Positions 29,001 through 43,600 of a stretch of 64,000 nt of DNA are shown piece by piece. Under the pieces are notes generated by a model that made no database searches, had not been told where the DNA came from, and was given only the letters and a program-made list of their open reading frames with translations. This DNA is from Aplectana chamaeleonis. Taxonomy: Eukaryota; Nematoda; Chromadorea; Rhabditida; Cosmocercidae. The position numbers and the translations under genes are program-made. Each line of letters starts with the position of its first letter. Position 1 is the first letter of the stretch. The stretch is taken from the NCBI GenBank assembly GCA_029168955.1, contig JAPDOI010000374.1, positions 641,422 through 705,421 of the forward strand. The letters run 5' to 3'.

Positions 29001-32000
29001 ATTTGGGTCCCGCACACTTTCTACGGCGTCCGGCGCACTGTTATCTGGGTCCCGCACACTTTCTACGGCGTCCTGCGCACTCTCATTTGGGTCCCACACA
29101 CTTTCTACGGCGTCCTGCGCACTCTCATTTGGGTCCCACACACTTTCTACGGCGTTCTGCGCACTCTCACTTGGGTCCCGCACACTTTCTACGGCGTCCG
29201 GCGCACTGTTATTTGGGTCCCACACACTTTCTACGGCGTCCTGCGCACTCTCACTTGGGTCCCGCACACTTTCTACGGCGTCCGGCGCACTGTTATTTGG
29301 GTCCCAAACACTTTCTACGGCGTTCTGTGCACTCTCATTTGGGTCCCGCACACTTTCTACGGCGTCCGGCGCACTGTTATTTGGGTCCCACACACTTTCT
29401 ACGGCGTCCTGCGCACACTCATTTGGGTCCCGCACACTTTCTACGGCGTCCGGCGCACTGTTATTTGGGTCCCACACACTTTCTACGGCGTTCTGCGCAC
29501 TCTCATTTGGGTCCCGCACACTTTCTACGGCGTCCGGCGCACTGTTATTTGGGTCCCACACACTTTCTACGGCGTTCTGCGCACTCTCATTTGGGTCCCG
29601 CACACTTTCTACGGCGTCCGGCGCACTGTTATTTGGTTCCCACACACTTTCTACGGCGTTCTGCGCACTCTCATTTGGGTCCCGCACACTTTCTACGGCG
29701 TCCGGCGCACTGTAATTTGGGTCCCACGCACTTTCTACGACGTTCTGCGCACTCTCATTTGGGTCATGCACACTTTCTACGGCGTCCGGCGCACTGTTAT
29801 TTGGGTCCCACACACTTTCTACGGCGTCCTGCGCACACTCATTTGAGTCCCACACACTTTCTACGGCGTCCGACACACTGCTATTTGGGTCCCACACACT
29901 TTCTACGGCGTCCTGCGCACTCTCATTTGGGTCCCGCACGCTTTCTACGGCGTCCGGCGCACTGTTATTTGGGTCCCACACACTTTCCACGGCGTCCTGC
30001 GCACTCTCATTTGGGTCCCGCACACTTTTTACCGCGTCCGGCGCACTGTTATTTGGGTCCCACACACTTTCTACGGCGTCCTGCGCACTCTCATTTGGGT
30101 CCCGCACATTTTCTACGGCGTCCGGCGCACTGTTATTTGGGTCCCACACACTTTCTATGGCGTCCTGCGCACTCTCATTTGGGTCCCGCACACTTTCTAC
30201 GGCGTCCGGCGCACTGTTATTTGGGTCCCACACACTTTCTACGGCGTTCTGCGCACTCTCATTTGGGTCCCGCGCACTTTCTACGGCGTCCGGCGCACTG
30301 TTATTTGGGTCCCACACACTTTCTACGGCGTCCTGCGCACTCTCATTTGGGTCCCGCACACTTTCTACGGCGTCCGGCGCACTGTTATTTGGGTCCCACA
30401 CACTTTCTACGGCGTTCTGCGCACTCTCATTTGGGTCCCGCTCACTTTCTACGGCGTCCGGCGCACTGTTATTTGGGTCCCTTCCACTTTCTACGGCGTC
30501 CTGCTCACTCTCATTTGGGTCCCGCACACTTTCTACGGCGTCCGGCGCACTGTTATTTGGGTCCCACACACTTTCTACGGCGTCCTGCGCACTCTCATTT
30601 GGGTCCCGCACACTTTCTACGGCGTCCGGCGCACTGTTATTTGGGTCCCACACACTTTCTACGGCGTTCTGCGCACTCTCATTTGGGTCCCGCACCCTTT
30701 CTACGGCGTCCGGCGCACTGTTATTTGGGTCCCACACACTTTCTACGGCGTTCTGCGCACTCTCATTTGGGTCCCGCACACTTTCTACGGCGTCCGGCGC
30801 ACTGTTATTTGGGTCCCACACACTTTCTACGGCGTTCTGCGCACTCTCATTTGGGTCCCGCACACTTTCTACGGCGTCCGGCGCACTGTTATTTGGGTCC
30901 CACACACTTTCTACGGCGTTCTGCGCACTCTCATTTGGGTCCCGCACACTTTCTACGGCGTCCGGCGCACCGTTATTTGGGTCCCACACACTTTCTACGG
31001 CGTCCTGCGCACTCTCATTTGGGTCCCGCACACTTTCTACGGCGTCCGGCGCACTGTTATTTGGGTCCCACACACTTTCTACGGCGTTCTGCGCACTCTC
31101 ATTTGGGTCCCACACACTTTCTACGGCGTCCTGCGCACTCTCATTTGGGTCCCACACACTTTCTGAGGCGTCCGGCGCACTGTCGTTTGGGTCCCACACA
31201 CTTTCTACGGCGTCCTGCGCACTCTCATTTGGGTCCCGCACACTTTCTACGGCGTCCGGCGCACTGTTATTTGGGTCCCACACACTTTCTACGGCGTTCT
31301 GCGCACTCTCATTTGGGTCCCGCACACTTTCTACGGCGTCCGGCGCACTGTTATTTGGGTCCCACACACTTTCTACGGCGTTCTGCGCACTCTCATTTGG
31401 GTCCCGCACACTTTCTACGGCGTCCTGCGCACTCTCATTTGGGTCCCGCACACTTTCTACGGCGTCCGGCGCACTGTTATTTGGGTCCCACACACTTTCT
31501 ACGGCGTCCTGCGCACTCTCACTTGGGTCCCACACACTTTCTACGGCGTCCTGCGCACTCTCACTTGGGTCCCACACAGTTTCTACGGCGTCCGGCGCAC
31601 TGTTATTTGGGTCCCACACACTTTCTACGGCGTCCTGCGCACTCTCATTTGGGTCCCGCACACTTTCTACGGCGTCCGGCGCACTGTTATTTGGGTCCCA
31701 CACACTTTCTACGGCGTCCTGCGCACTCTCATTTGGGTCCCCCACACTTTCTACGGCGTCCTGCGCACTCTTATTTGGGGCCCACACACTTTCTACGGCG
31801 TCCGCCGCGCTCTTATTTGGGTCCCACACACTTTCTGCGGCGTCGTGCGCACTCTCATCTGGGTCCCGCACACTTTCTACGGCGTCCGGCGCACTGTTAT
31901 TCGGGTCCCACACACTTTCCACGGCGTTCTGCGCCCTCTCATTTGGGTCCCGCACACTTTCTACGGCGTCCGGCGCACTGTTATTTGGGTCCCACACACT

Positions 32001-35000
32001 TTCTACGGCGTTCTGCGCACTCTCATTTGGGTCCCGCACACTTTCTACGGCGTCCGGCGCACTGTTATTTGTTTCCCACACACTTTCTACGGCGTCCTGC
32101 GCACTCTCATTTGGGTCCCGCACACTTTCTACGGCGTCCGGCGCACTGTTATTTGGGTCCCACACACTTTCTACGGCGTTCTGCGCACTCTCATTTGGGT
32201 CCCGCACACTTTCTACGGCGTCCGGCGCACTGTTATTTGGGTCCCACACACTTTCTACGGCGTCCTGCGCACTCTCATTTGGGTCCCGCACACTTTCTAC
32301 GGCGTCCGGCGCACTGTTATTTGGGTCCCACACACTTTCTACGGCGTCCTGCGCACTCTCATTTGGGTCCCACACACTTTCTACGGCGTCCGGCGCACTG
32401 TTATTTGGGTCCCACACACTTTCTACGGCGTCCTGCGCACTCTCATTTGGGTCCCGCACACTTTCTACGGCGTCCGGCGCCTTGTTATTTGGTTCCCACA
32501 CACTTTCTACGGCGTTCTGCGCACTCTCATTTGGGTCCCGCACACTTTCTACGGCGTCCGGCGCACTGTAATTTGGGTCCCACGCACTTTCTACGACGTT
32601 CTGCGCACTCTCATTTGGGTCCCATACACTTTCTACGGCGTCCTGCGCACTCTCATTTGGGTCCCGCACACTTTCTACGGCGTCCGGCGCACTGTCATTT
32701 GGGTCCCACACACTTTTTACGGCGTTCCGCGCACTCTCATTTGGGTCCCATACACTTTCTACGGCGTCCTGCGCACTCTCATTTGGGTCCCGCACACTTT
32801 CTACGGCGTCCGGCGCACTGTCATTTGGGTCCCACACACTTTCTACGGCGTTCTGCGCACTCTCACTTGGGTCCCGCACACTTTCTACGGCGTCCGGCGC
32901 ACTGTTATCTGGGTCCCAAACACTTTCTACGGCGTTCTGTGCACTCTCATTTAGGTCCCACACACTTTCTACGGCGTCCAGCGCACTCTCATTTGGGTCC
33001 CTCACAGTTTCTACGGCGTCCGGCGCACTCTCATTTGGGTCCCACACACTTTGTACGGCGTCCTGCGCACTCTCATTTGGGTCCCGCACACTTTCTACGT
33101 CGTCCGGCACACTGTTATTTGGGTCTCACACACTTTCTACGGCGTTCTGCGCACTCTCATTTGGGTCCCGCACACTTTCTACGGCGTCCGGCGCACTGTT
33201 ATTTGGGTCCCACACACTTTCTACGGCGTTCTGCGCACACTCATTTGGGTCCCGCACACTTTCTACGGCGTCCGGCGCACTGTTATTTGGGTCCCACACA
33301 CTTTCTACGGCGTTCTGCGCACTCTCATTTGGGTCCCGCACACTTTCTACGGCGTCCGGCGCACTGTTATCTGGGTCCCACACACTTTCTACGGCGTTCT
33401 GCGCACTCTCACTTGGGTCCCACACACTTTCTACGGCGTCCTGCGCACTCTCACTTGGGTCCCTCACAGTTTCTACGGCGTCCGGCGCACTCTCATTTGG
33501 GTCCCACACACTTTGTACGGCGTCCTGCGCACTCTCATTTGGGTCCCGCACACTTTCTACGTCGTCCGGCGCACTGTTATCTTTGTCCCACACACTTTCT
33601 ACGGCGTTCTGCGCACTGTCATTTGGGTCCCACACACTTTGTACGGCGTCCTGCGCACTCTCATTTGGGTCCCGCACACTTTCTACGTCGTCCGGCGCAC
33701 TGTTATTTGGCTCTCACACACTTTCTACGGCGTTCTGCGCACACTCATTTGGGTCCCGCACACTTTCTACGGCGTCCGGCGCACTGTTATCTGGGTCCCG
33801 CACACTTTCTACGGCGTCCTGCGCACTCTCACTTGGGTCCCGCACACTTTCTACGGCGTCCGGCGCACTGTTATTTGGGTCCCACACACTTTCTACGGCG
33901 TTCTGCGCACTCTCACTTGGGTCCCGCACACTTTCTACGGCGTCCGGCGCACTGTTATCTGGGTCCCGCACACTTTCTACGGCGTCCTGCGCACTCTCAT
34001 TTGGGTCCCGCACACTTTCTACGGCGTCCGGCGCACTGTTATTTGGGTCCCACACACTTTCTACGGCGTTCTGTGCACTCTCATTTGGGTCCCGCACACT
34101 TTCTACGGCGTCCGGCGCACTGTTATCTGGGTCCCGCACACTTTCTACGGCGTCCTGCGCACTCTCACTTGGGTCCCGCACACTTTCTACGGCGTCCGGC
34201 GCACTGTTATTTGGGTCCCACACTTTCTACGGCGTTCTGCGCACACTCATTTGGGTCCCGCACACTTTCTACGGCGTCCGGCTCACTGTTATCTGGGTCC
34301 CACACACTTTCTACGGCGTCCTGCGCACTCTCATTTGGGTCCCGCACACTTTTTACGGCGTCCGGCGCACTGATATTTGGGTCCCACACACTTTCTACGG
34401 CGTTCTGCGCACACTCATTTGGGTCCCGCACACTTTCTACGGCGTCCGGCTCACTGTTATCTGGGTCCCACACACTTTCTACGGCGTCCTGCGCACTCTC
34501 ATTTGGGTCCCGCACACTTTTTACGGCGTCCGGCGCACTGTTATTTGGGTCCCACACACTTTCTACGGCGTTCTACTCACTCTCATTTGGGTCCCGCACA
34601 CTTTCTACGGCGTCCGGCGCACTGTTATTTGGGTCCCACACACTTTGTACGGCGTTCTGCGCACTCTCATTTGGGTCCCGCACACTTTCTACGGCGTCCG
34701 GCGCACTGTTATCTGGGTCCCACTCACTTTCTGCGGCGGTCTGCGCACTGTTATTTGTTTCCCACACACTTTCTACGGCGTTCTGCGCACTCTCATTTGG
34801 GTCCCGCACACTTTCTACGGCGTCCGGCGCACTGTTATTTGGGTCCCACACACTTTCTACGGCGTTCTGCGCACTCTCATTTGGGTCCCGCACACTTTCT
34901 ACGGCGTCCGGCGCACTGTTATCTGGGTCCCGCACACTTTCTACGGCGTCCTGCGCACTCTCACTTGGGTCCCGCACACTTTCTACGGCGTCCTGCGCAC

Positions 35001-35340
35001 TCTCACTTGGGTCCCGCACACTTTCTACGGCGTCCGGCGCACTGTTATTTGGGTCCCACACACTTTCTACGGCGTCCTGCGCACTCTCACTTGGGTCCCG
35101 CACACTTTCTACGGCGTCCGGCGCACTGTTATTTGGGTCCCACACACTTTCTACGGCGTTCTGCGCACTCTCATTTGGGTCCCGCACACTTTCTACGGCG
35201 TCCGGCGCACTGTTATCTGGGTCCCGCACACTTTCTACGGCGTCCTGCGCACTCTCATTTGGGTCCCGCACACTTTCTACGGCGTCCGGCGCACTGTTAT
35301 TTGGGTCCCACACACTTTCTACGGCGTTCTGTGCACTCTC

Positions 35341-37610
35341 ATTTCGGTCCCACACAGTTTCTACGGCGTCCTGCGCACTCTCACTTGGGTCCCGCACACT
35401 TTCTACGGCGTCCGGCGCACTCTCATTTGGGTGCCACACACTTTGTACGGCGCCCTGCGCACTCTCATTTGGGTCCCGCACACTTTCTACGGCGTCCGGC
35501 GCACTGTTATCTGGGTCCCACACACTTTCTACGGCGTTCTGCGCACTGTCATTCGGGTCCCACACACTTTCTACGGCGTCCTGCGCACTCTCACTTGGGT
35601 CCCTCACAGTTTCTACGGCGTCCGGCGCACTCTCATTTGGGTCCCACACACTTTGTACGGCGTCCTGCGCACTCTCATTTGGGTCCCGCACACTTTCTAC
35701 GGCGTCCGGCGCACTGTTATTTGGGTCCCACACACTTTCTACGGCGTTCTGCGCACTCTCACTTGGGTCCCGCACACTTTCTACGGCGTCCGGCGCACTG
35801 TTATCTGGGTCCCGCACACTTTCTACGGCGTCCTGCGCACTCTCACTTGGGTCCCGCACACTTTCTACGGCGTCCGGCGCACTGTTATTTGGGTCCCACA
35901 CTTTCTACGGCGTTCTGCGCACACTCATTTGGGTCCCGCACACTTTCTACGTCGTCCGGCGCACTGTTATTTGGGTCTCACACACTTTCTACGGCGTTCT
36001 GCGCACACTCATTTGGGTCCCGCACACTTTCTACGGCGTCCGGCGCACTGTTATTTGGGTCCCACACACTTTCTACGGCGTTCTGTGCACTCTCATTTGG
36101 GTCCCGCACAGTTTCTACGGCGTCCTGCGCACTCTCACTTGGGTCCCACACAGTTTCAACGGCGTCCGGCGCACTCTCATTTGGGTGCCACACACTTTGT
36201 ACGGCGCCCTGCGCACTCTCATTTGGGTCCCGCACACTTTCTACGGCGTCCGGCGCACTGTTATCTGGGTCCCACACACTTTCTACGGCGTTCTGCGCAC
36301 TGTCATTCGGGTCCCACACACTTTCTACGGCGTCCGGCGCACTCTCATTTGGGTGCCACACACTTTGTACGGCGCCCTGCGCACTGTCATTCGGGCCCCA
36401 CACACTTTCTACGGCGTCCTGCGCACTCTCACTTGGGTCCCGCACACTTTCTACGGCGTCCGGCGCACTGTTATTTGGGTCCCACACACTTTCTACGGCG
36501 TTCTGCTCACTCTCACTTGGGTCCCGCACACTTTCTACCGCGTCCGGCGCACTGTTATCTGGGTCCCGCACACTTTCTACGGCGTCCTGCGCACTCTCAT
36601 TTGGGTCCCGCACACTTTCTACGGCGTCCGGCGCACTGTTATTTGGGTCCCACACACTTTCTACGGCGTTCTGCGCACACTCATTTGGGTCCCGCACACT
36701 TTCTACGGCGTCCGGCGCACTGTTATTTGGGTCCCACACACTTTCTACGGCGTCCTGCGCACTCTCATTTGGGTCCCGCACACTTTCTACGGCGTCCGGC
36801 GCACTGTTATTTGGGTCCCACACACTTTCTACGGCGTTCTGTGCACTCTCATTTCGGTCCCACACAGTTTCTACGGCGTCCTGCGCACTCTCACTTGGGT
36901 CCCACACAGTTTCAACGGCGTCCGGCGCACTCTCATTTGGGTGCCACACACTTTGTACGGCGCCCTGCGCACTCTCATTTGGGTCCCGCACACTTTCTAC
37001 GGCGTCCGGCGCACTGTTATCTGGGTCCCACACACTTTCTACGGCGTTCTGCGCACTGTCATTCGGGTCCCACACACTTTCTACGGCGTCCGGCGCACTC
37101 TCATTTGGGTCCCACACACTTTCTACGGCGTTCTGCGCACTGTCATTCGGGTCCCACACACTTTCTACGGCGTCCTGCGCACTCTCACTTGGGTCCCTCA
37201 CAGTTTCTACGGCGTCCGGCGCACTCTCATTTGGGTCCCACACACTTTGTACGGCGTCCTGCGCACTCTCATTTGGGTCCCGCACACTTTCTACGTCGTC
37301 CGGCGCACTGTTATTTGGCTCTCACACACTTTCTACGGCGTTCTGCGCACACTCATTTGGGTCCCGCACACTTTCTACGGCGTCCTGCGCACTCTCACTT
37401 GGGTCCCGCACACTTTCTACGGCGTCCGGCGCACTGTTATTTGGGTCCCAAACACTTTCTACGGCGTTCTGTGCACTCTCATTTGGGTCCCGCACACTTT
37501 CTACGGCGTCCGGCGCACTGTTATTTGGGTCCCACACACTTTCTACGGCGTTCTGTGCACTCTCATTTGGGTCCCGCACACTTTCTACGGCGTCCTGCGC
37601 ACTCTCATTT
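35341..37610. repeat. 756 bp higher-order repeat (18-mer), three tandem copies
   Basis: The block CTGTGCACTCTCATTT followed by a CACAGTTTC monomer recurs with ATTT at 35341, 36095 and 36851. The spacings are 754 and 756 bp; the first is 2 bp short because a 40 bp unit lies at 35898. The rare variant CAGTTTCAACGGCG occurs at 36151 and 36907, exactly 756 bp apart. Other rare variants (GTGCCACACACTTTGTACGG, GCCCTGCGC) repeat in the same order. Confidence 0.7.
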
Positions 37611-40600
37611 GGGTCCCGCACACTTTCTACGGCGTCCGGCGCACTGTTATTTGGGTCCCACACACTTTCTACGGCGTCCTGCGCACTCTCATTTGGGTCC
37701 CGCACACTTTCTACGGCGTCCGGCGCACTGTTATTTGGGTCCCACACACTTTCTACGGCGTTCTGCGCACTCTCATTTGGGTCCCACACACTTTCTACGG
37801 CGTCCTGCGCACTCTCATTTGGGTCCCGCACACTTTCTACGGCGTCCGGCGCACTGTTATTTGGGTCCCACACACTTTCTACGGCGTTCTGCGCACTCTC
37901 ATTTGGGTCCCGCACACTTTCTACGGCGTCCGGCGCACTGTTATTTGGGTCCCACACACTTTCTACGGCGTTCTGCGCACTCTCATTTGGGTCCCACACA
38001 CTTTCTACGGCGTCCTGCGCAATCTCACTTGGGCCCCACACACTTTCTACGGCGTCCGGCGCACTCTCACTTGGGTCCCACACACTTTCTACGGCGTCCT
38101 GCGCACTCTCATTTGGGTCCCGCACACTTTCTACGGCGTCCGGCGCACTGTTATTTGGGTCCCACACACTTTCTACGGCGTTCTGCGCACTCTCATTTGG
38201 GTCCCGCACACTTTCTACGGCGTCCGGCGCACTGTTATTTGGGTCCCACACACTTTCTACGGCGTTCTGCGCACTCTCATTTGGGTCCCGCACACTTTCT
38301 ACGGCGTCCGGCGCACTGTTATTTGGGTCCCACACACTTTCTACGGCGTCCTGCGCACTCTCATTTGGGTCCCGCACACTTTCTACGGCGTCCGGCGCAC
38401 TGTTATTTGGGTCCCACACACTTTCTACGGCGTCCTGCGCACTCTCATTTGGGTCCCACACACTTTCTACGGCGTCCTGCGCACTCTCATTTGGGTCCCG
38501 CACACTTTCTACGGCGTCCGGCGCACTGTTATTTGGGTCCCACACACTTTCTACGGCGTTCTGCGCACTTTCATTTGGGTCCCGCACACTTTCTACGGCG
38601 TCCGGCGCACTGTTATCTGGGCCTCACACACTTTCTACGTCGTCCTGCGCACACTCATTTGGACCCCGCACACTTTCTACGGCGTCCGGCGCACTGTTAT
38701 TTGGGTCCCACACTTTCTACGGCGTTCTGCGCACACTCATTTGGGTCCCGCACACTTTCTACGGCGTCCGGCGCACTGTTATTTGGGTCCCACACACTTT
38801 CTACGGCGTCCTGCGCACTCTCATTTGGGTCCCACACACTTTCTACGGCGTCCTGCGCACTCTCATTTGGGTCCCGCACACTTTCTACGGCGTCCGGCGC
38901 ACTGTTATTTGGGTCCCACACACTTTCTACGGCGTTCTGCGCACTCTCATTTGGGTCCCGCACACTTTCTACGGCGTCCGGCGCACTGTTATTTGGGTCC
39001 CACACACTTTCTACGGCGTCCTGCGCACTCTCATTTGGGTCCCGCACACTTTCTACGGCGTCCGGCGCACTGTTATTTGGGTCCCACACACTTTCTACGG
39101 CGTTCTGCGCACTCTCATTTGGGTCCCGCACACTTTTTACGGCGTCCGGCGCACTGTTATTTGGGTCCCACACACTTTCTACGGCGTCCTGCGCACTCTC
39201 ATTTGGGTCCCGCACACTTTCTACGGCGTCCGGCGCACTGTTATTTGGGTCCCACACAATTTCTACGGCGTTCTGCGCACTCTCATTTGGGTCCCGCACA
39301 CTTTCTACGGCGTCCGGCGCACTGTTATTTGGGTCCCACACACTTTCTACGGCGTCCTGCGCACTCTCATTTTGGTCCCGCACACTTTCTACGGCGTCCG
39401 GCGCACTGTTATTTGGGTCCCACACACTTTCTACGGCGTCCTGCGCACTCTCATTTTGGTCCCGCACACTTTCTACGGCGTCCGGCGCACTGTTATTTGG
39501 GTCCTACCCACTTTCTACGGCGTCCTGCGCACTCTCATTTGGGTCCCGCACACTTTCTACGGCATCCGGCGCACTGTTATTTGGGTCCCACACACTTTCT
39601 ACGGCGTTCTGCGCACTCTCATTTGGGTCCCGCACACTTTCTGAGGCGTCCGGCGCGCTGTTATTTGGGTCCCACTCACTTTCTACGTCGTCCTGCGCAC
39701 TCTCAGTTGGGTCCCACACACTCTCTACGGCGTCCGGCGCACTGTTATTTGGGTCCCACACAATTTCTACGGCGTTCTGCGCACTCTCATTTGGGTCCCG
39801 CACACTTTCTACGGCGTCCGGCGCACTGTTATTTGGGTCCCACACACTTTCTACGGCGTCCTGCGCACTCTCATTTGGGTCCCGCACACTTTCTACGGCG
39901 TCCGGCGCACTGTTATTTGGGTCCCACACACTTTCTACGGCGTTCTGCGCACTCTCATTTGGGTCCCGCACACTTTCTACGGCGTCCGGCGCACTGGTAT
40001 TTGGGTCCCACACACTTTCTACGGCGTCCTGCGCACTCTCATTTGGGTCCCACACACTTTCTACGGCGTCCTGCGCACTCTCATTTGGGTCCCGCACACT
40101 TTCTACGGCGTCCGGCGCACTGTTATTTGGGTCCCACACACTTTCTACGGCGTCCTGCGCACTCTCATTTGGGTCCCGCACACTTTCTACGGCGTCCGGC
40201 GCACTGTTATTTGGGTCCCACACACTTTCTACGGCGTCCGGCGCACTCTCATTTGGGTCCCACACACTTTCTACGGCGTCCTGCGCACTCTCATTTGGGT
40301 CCCGCACACTTTCTACGGCGTCCGGCGCACTGTTATTTGGGTCCCACACACTTTCTACGGCGTCCTGCGCACTCTCATTTGGGTCCCGCACACTTTCTAC
40401 GGCGTCCGGCGCACTGTTATTTGGGTCCCACACACTTTCTACGGCGTTCTGCGCACTCTCATTTGGGTCCCGCACACTTTCTACGGCGTCCGGCGCACTG
40501 TTATTTGGGTCCCACACACTTTCTACGGCGTCCTGCGCACTCTCATTTGGGTCCCGCACACTTTCTACGGCGTCCGGCGCACTGTTATTTGGGTCCCACA

Positions 40601-43600
40601 CACTTTCTACGGCGTCCTGCGCACTCTCATTTGGGTCCCGCACACTTTCTACGGCGTCCGGCGCACTGTTATTTGGGTCCCACACACTTTCTACGGCGTT
40701 CTGCGCACTCTCATTTGGGTCCCGCACACTTTCTACGGCGTCCGGCGCACTGTTATTTGGGTCCCACACACTTTCTACGGCGTTCTGCGCACTCTCATTT
40801 GGGTCCCACACACTTTCTACGGCGTCCTGCGCACTCTCATTTGGGTCCCGCACACTTTCTACGGCGTCCGGCGCACTCTCATTTGGGTCCCACACACTTT
40901 CTACGGCGTCCTGCGCACTCTCATTTGGGTCCCACACAATTTCTACGGCGTCCGGCGCACTGTTATTTGGGTCCCACACACTTTCTACGGCGTCCTGCGC
41001 ACTCTCATTTGGGTCCCGCACACTTTCTACGGCGTCCGGCGCACTGTAATTTGGGTCCCACGCACTTTCTACAACGTTCTGCGCACTCTCATTTGGGTCC
41101 CGCACACTTTCTACGGCGTCCGGCGCCTTGTTATTTGGGTCCCACACACTTTCTACGGCGTTCTGCGCACTCTCATTTGGGTCCCGCACACTTTCTACGG
41201 CGTCCGGCGCACTGTTATTTGTTTCCCACACACTTTCTACGGCGTTCTGCGCACTCTCATTTGGGTCCCGCACACTTTCTACGGCGTCCGGCGCACTGTT
41301 ATCTGGGTCCCACACACTTTCTACGGCGTCCTGCGCACTCTCATTTGGGTCCCGCACACTTTCTACGGCGTCCGGCGCACTGTTATTTGGGTCCCACACA
41401 CTTTCTACGGCGTTCTGCGCACTCTCATTTGGGTCCCGCACACTTTCTACGGCGTCCGGCGCACTGTTATTTGGGTCCCACACACTTTCTACGGCGTCCT
41501 GCGCACTCTCACTTGGGTCCCACACAGTTTCTACGGCGTCCGGCGCACTCTCATTTGGGTCCCACACACTTTCTACGGCGTTCTGCGCACTGTCATTCGG
41601 GTCCCACACACTTTCTACGGCGTCCTGCGCACTCTCACTTGGGTCCCGCACACTTTCTACGGCGTCCGGCGCACTGTTATTTGGGTCCCAAACACTTTCT
41701 ACGGCGTTCTGTGCACTCTCATTTGGGTCCCGCACACTTTCTACGGCGTCCGGCGCACTGTTATCTGGGTCCCGCACACTTTCTACGGCGTCCTGCGCAC
41801 TCTCACTTGGGTCCCGCACACTTTCTACGGCGTCCGGCGCACTGTTATTTGGGTCCCACACACTTTCTACGGCGTTCTGCTCACTCTCACTTGGGTCCCG
41901 CACACTTTCTACCGCGTCCGGCGCACTGTTATCTGGGTCCCGCACACTTTCTACGGCGTCCTGCGCACACTCACTTGGGTCCCGCACACTTTTTACGGCG
42001 TCCGGCGCACTGTTATTTGGGTCCCACACACTTTCTACGGCGTTCTGCGCACACTCATTTGGGTCCCGCACACTTTCTACGGCTTCCGGCGCACTGTTAT
42101 CTGGGTCCAACACAGTTTCTACGGGGTCCGGCGCACTCTCATTTGGGTCCCGCACACTTTCTACGGCGTCCGGCGCACTGTTATTTGGGTCCCACACACT
42201 TTCTACGGCGTTCTGCGCACTCTCATTTGGGTCCCGCACACTTTCTACGGCGTCCGGCGCACTGTTATTTGTTTCCCACACACTTTCTACGGCGTCCTGC
42301 GCACTCTCATTTGGGTCCCGCACACTTTCTACGGCGTCCGGCGCACTGTTATTTGGGTCCCACACACTTTCTACGGCGTCCTGCGCACTCTCATTTTGGT
42401 CCCGCACACTTTCTACGGCGTCCGGCGCACTGTTATTTGGGTCCCACACACTTTCTACGGCGTCCTGCGCACTCTCATTTGGGTCCCGCACACTTTCTAC
42501 GGCGTCCGGCGCACTGTTATTTGGGTCCCACACACTTTCTACGGCGTCCTGCGCACACTCATTTGGGTACCGCACACTTTCTACGGCGTCCGGCGCACTG
42601 TTATTTGGGTCCCACACACTTTCTACGGCGTCCTACGAACTCTCATTTGGGCCCCACACACTTTCTGGGGCGTCCGGCGCGCTGTTCTTTGGGTCCCACA
42701 CACTTTCTACGGCGTTCTGCGCACTCTCATTTGGGTCCCGCACAATTTCTACGGCGTCCGTCGCACCGTTATTTGGGTCCCACACACTTTCTACGGCGTC
42801 CTGCGCACTCTCATTTGGGTCCCGCACATTTCTACGGCGTCCGGCGCACTGTTATTTGGGTCCCACACACTTTCTACGGCGCTCTGCGCACACTCATTTG
42901 GGTCCCGCACACTTTCTACGGCGTCCGGCTCACTGTTATCTGGGTCCCACACACTTTCTACCGCGTTCTGCGCACTCTCATTTGGGTCCCGCACACTTTC
43001 TACGGCGTCCGGCGCACTGTTATTTGGGTCCCACACACTTTCTACGGCGGTCTGCGCACTCTCACTTGGGTCCCGCACACTTTCTACGGCGTCCGGCGCA
43101 CTGTTATTTGGGTCCCACACACTTTCTACGGCGTCCTGCGCACTCTCATTTGGGTCCAGCACACTCTCTACGGCGTCCGGCGCACTGTTATTTGGGTCCC
43201 ACACAATTTCTACGGCGTTCTGCGCACTCTCATTTGGGTCCCGCACACTTTCTACGGCGTCCGGCGCACTGTTATTTGGGTCCCACACACTTTCTACGGC
43301 GTCCTGCGCACTCTCATTTTGGTCCCGCACACTTTCTACGGCGTCCGGCGCACTGTTATTTGGGTCCCACACACTTTCTACGGCGTTCTGCGCACACTCA
43401 TTTGGGTCCCGCACACTTTCTACGGCGTCCGGCGCACTGTTATCTGGGTCCCGCACACTTTCTACGGCGTCCTGCGCACTCTCACTTGGGTCCCGCACAC
43501 TTTCTACGGCGTCCGGCGCACTGTTATTTGGGTCCCACACTTTCTACGGCGTTCTGCGCACACTCATTTGGGTCCCGCACACTTTCTACGTCGTCCGGCG

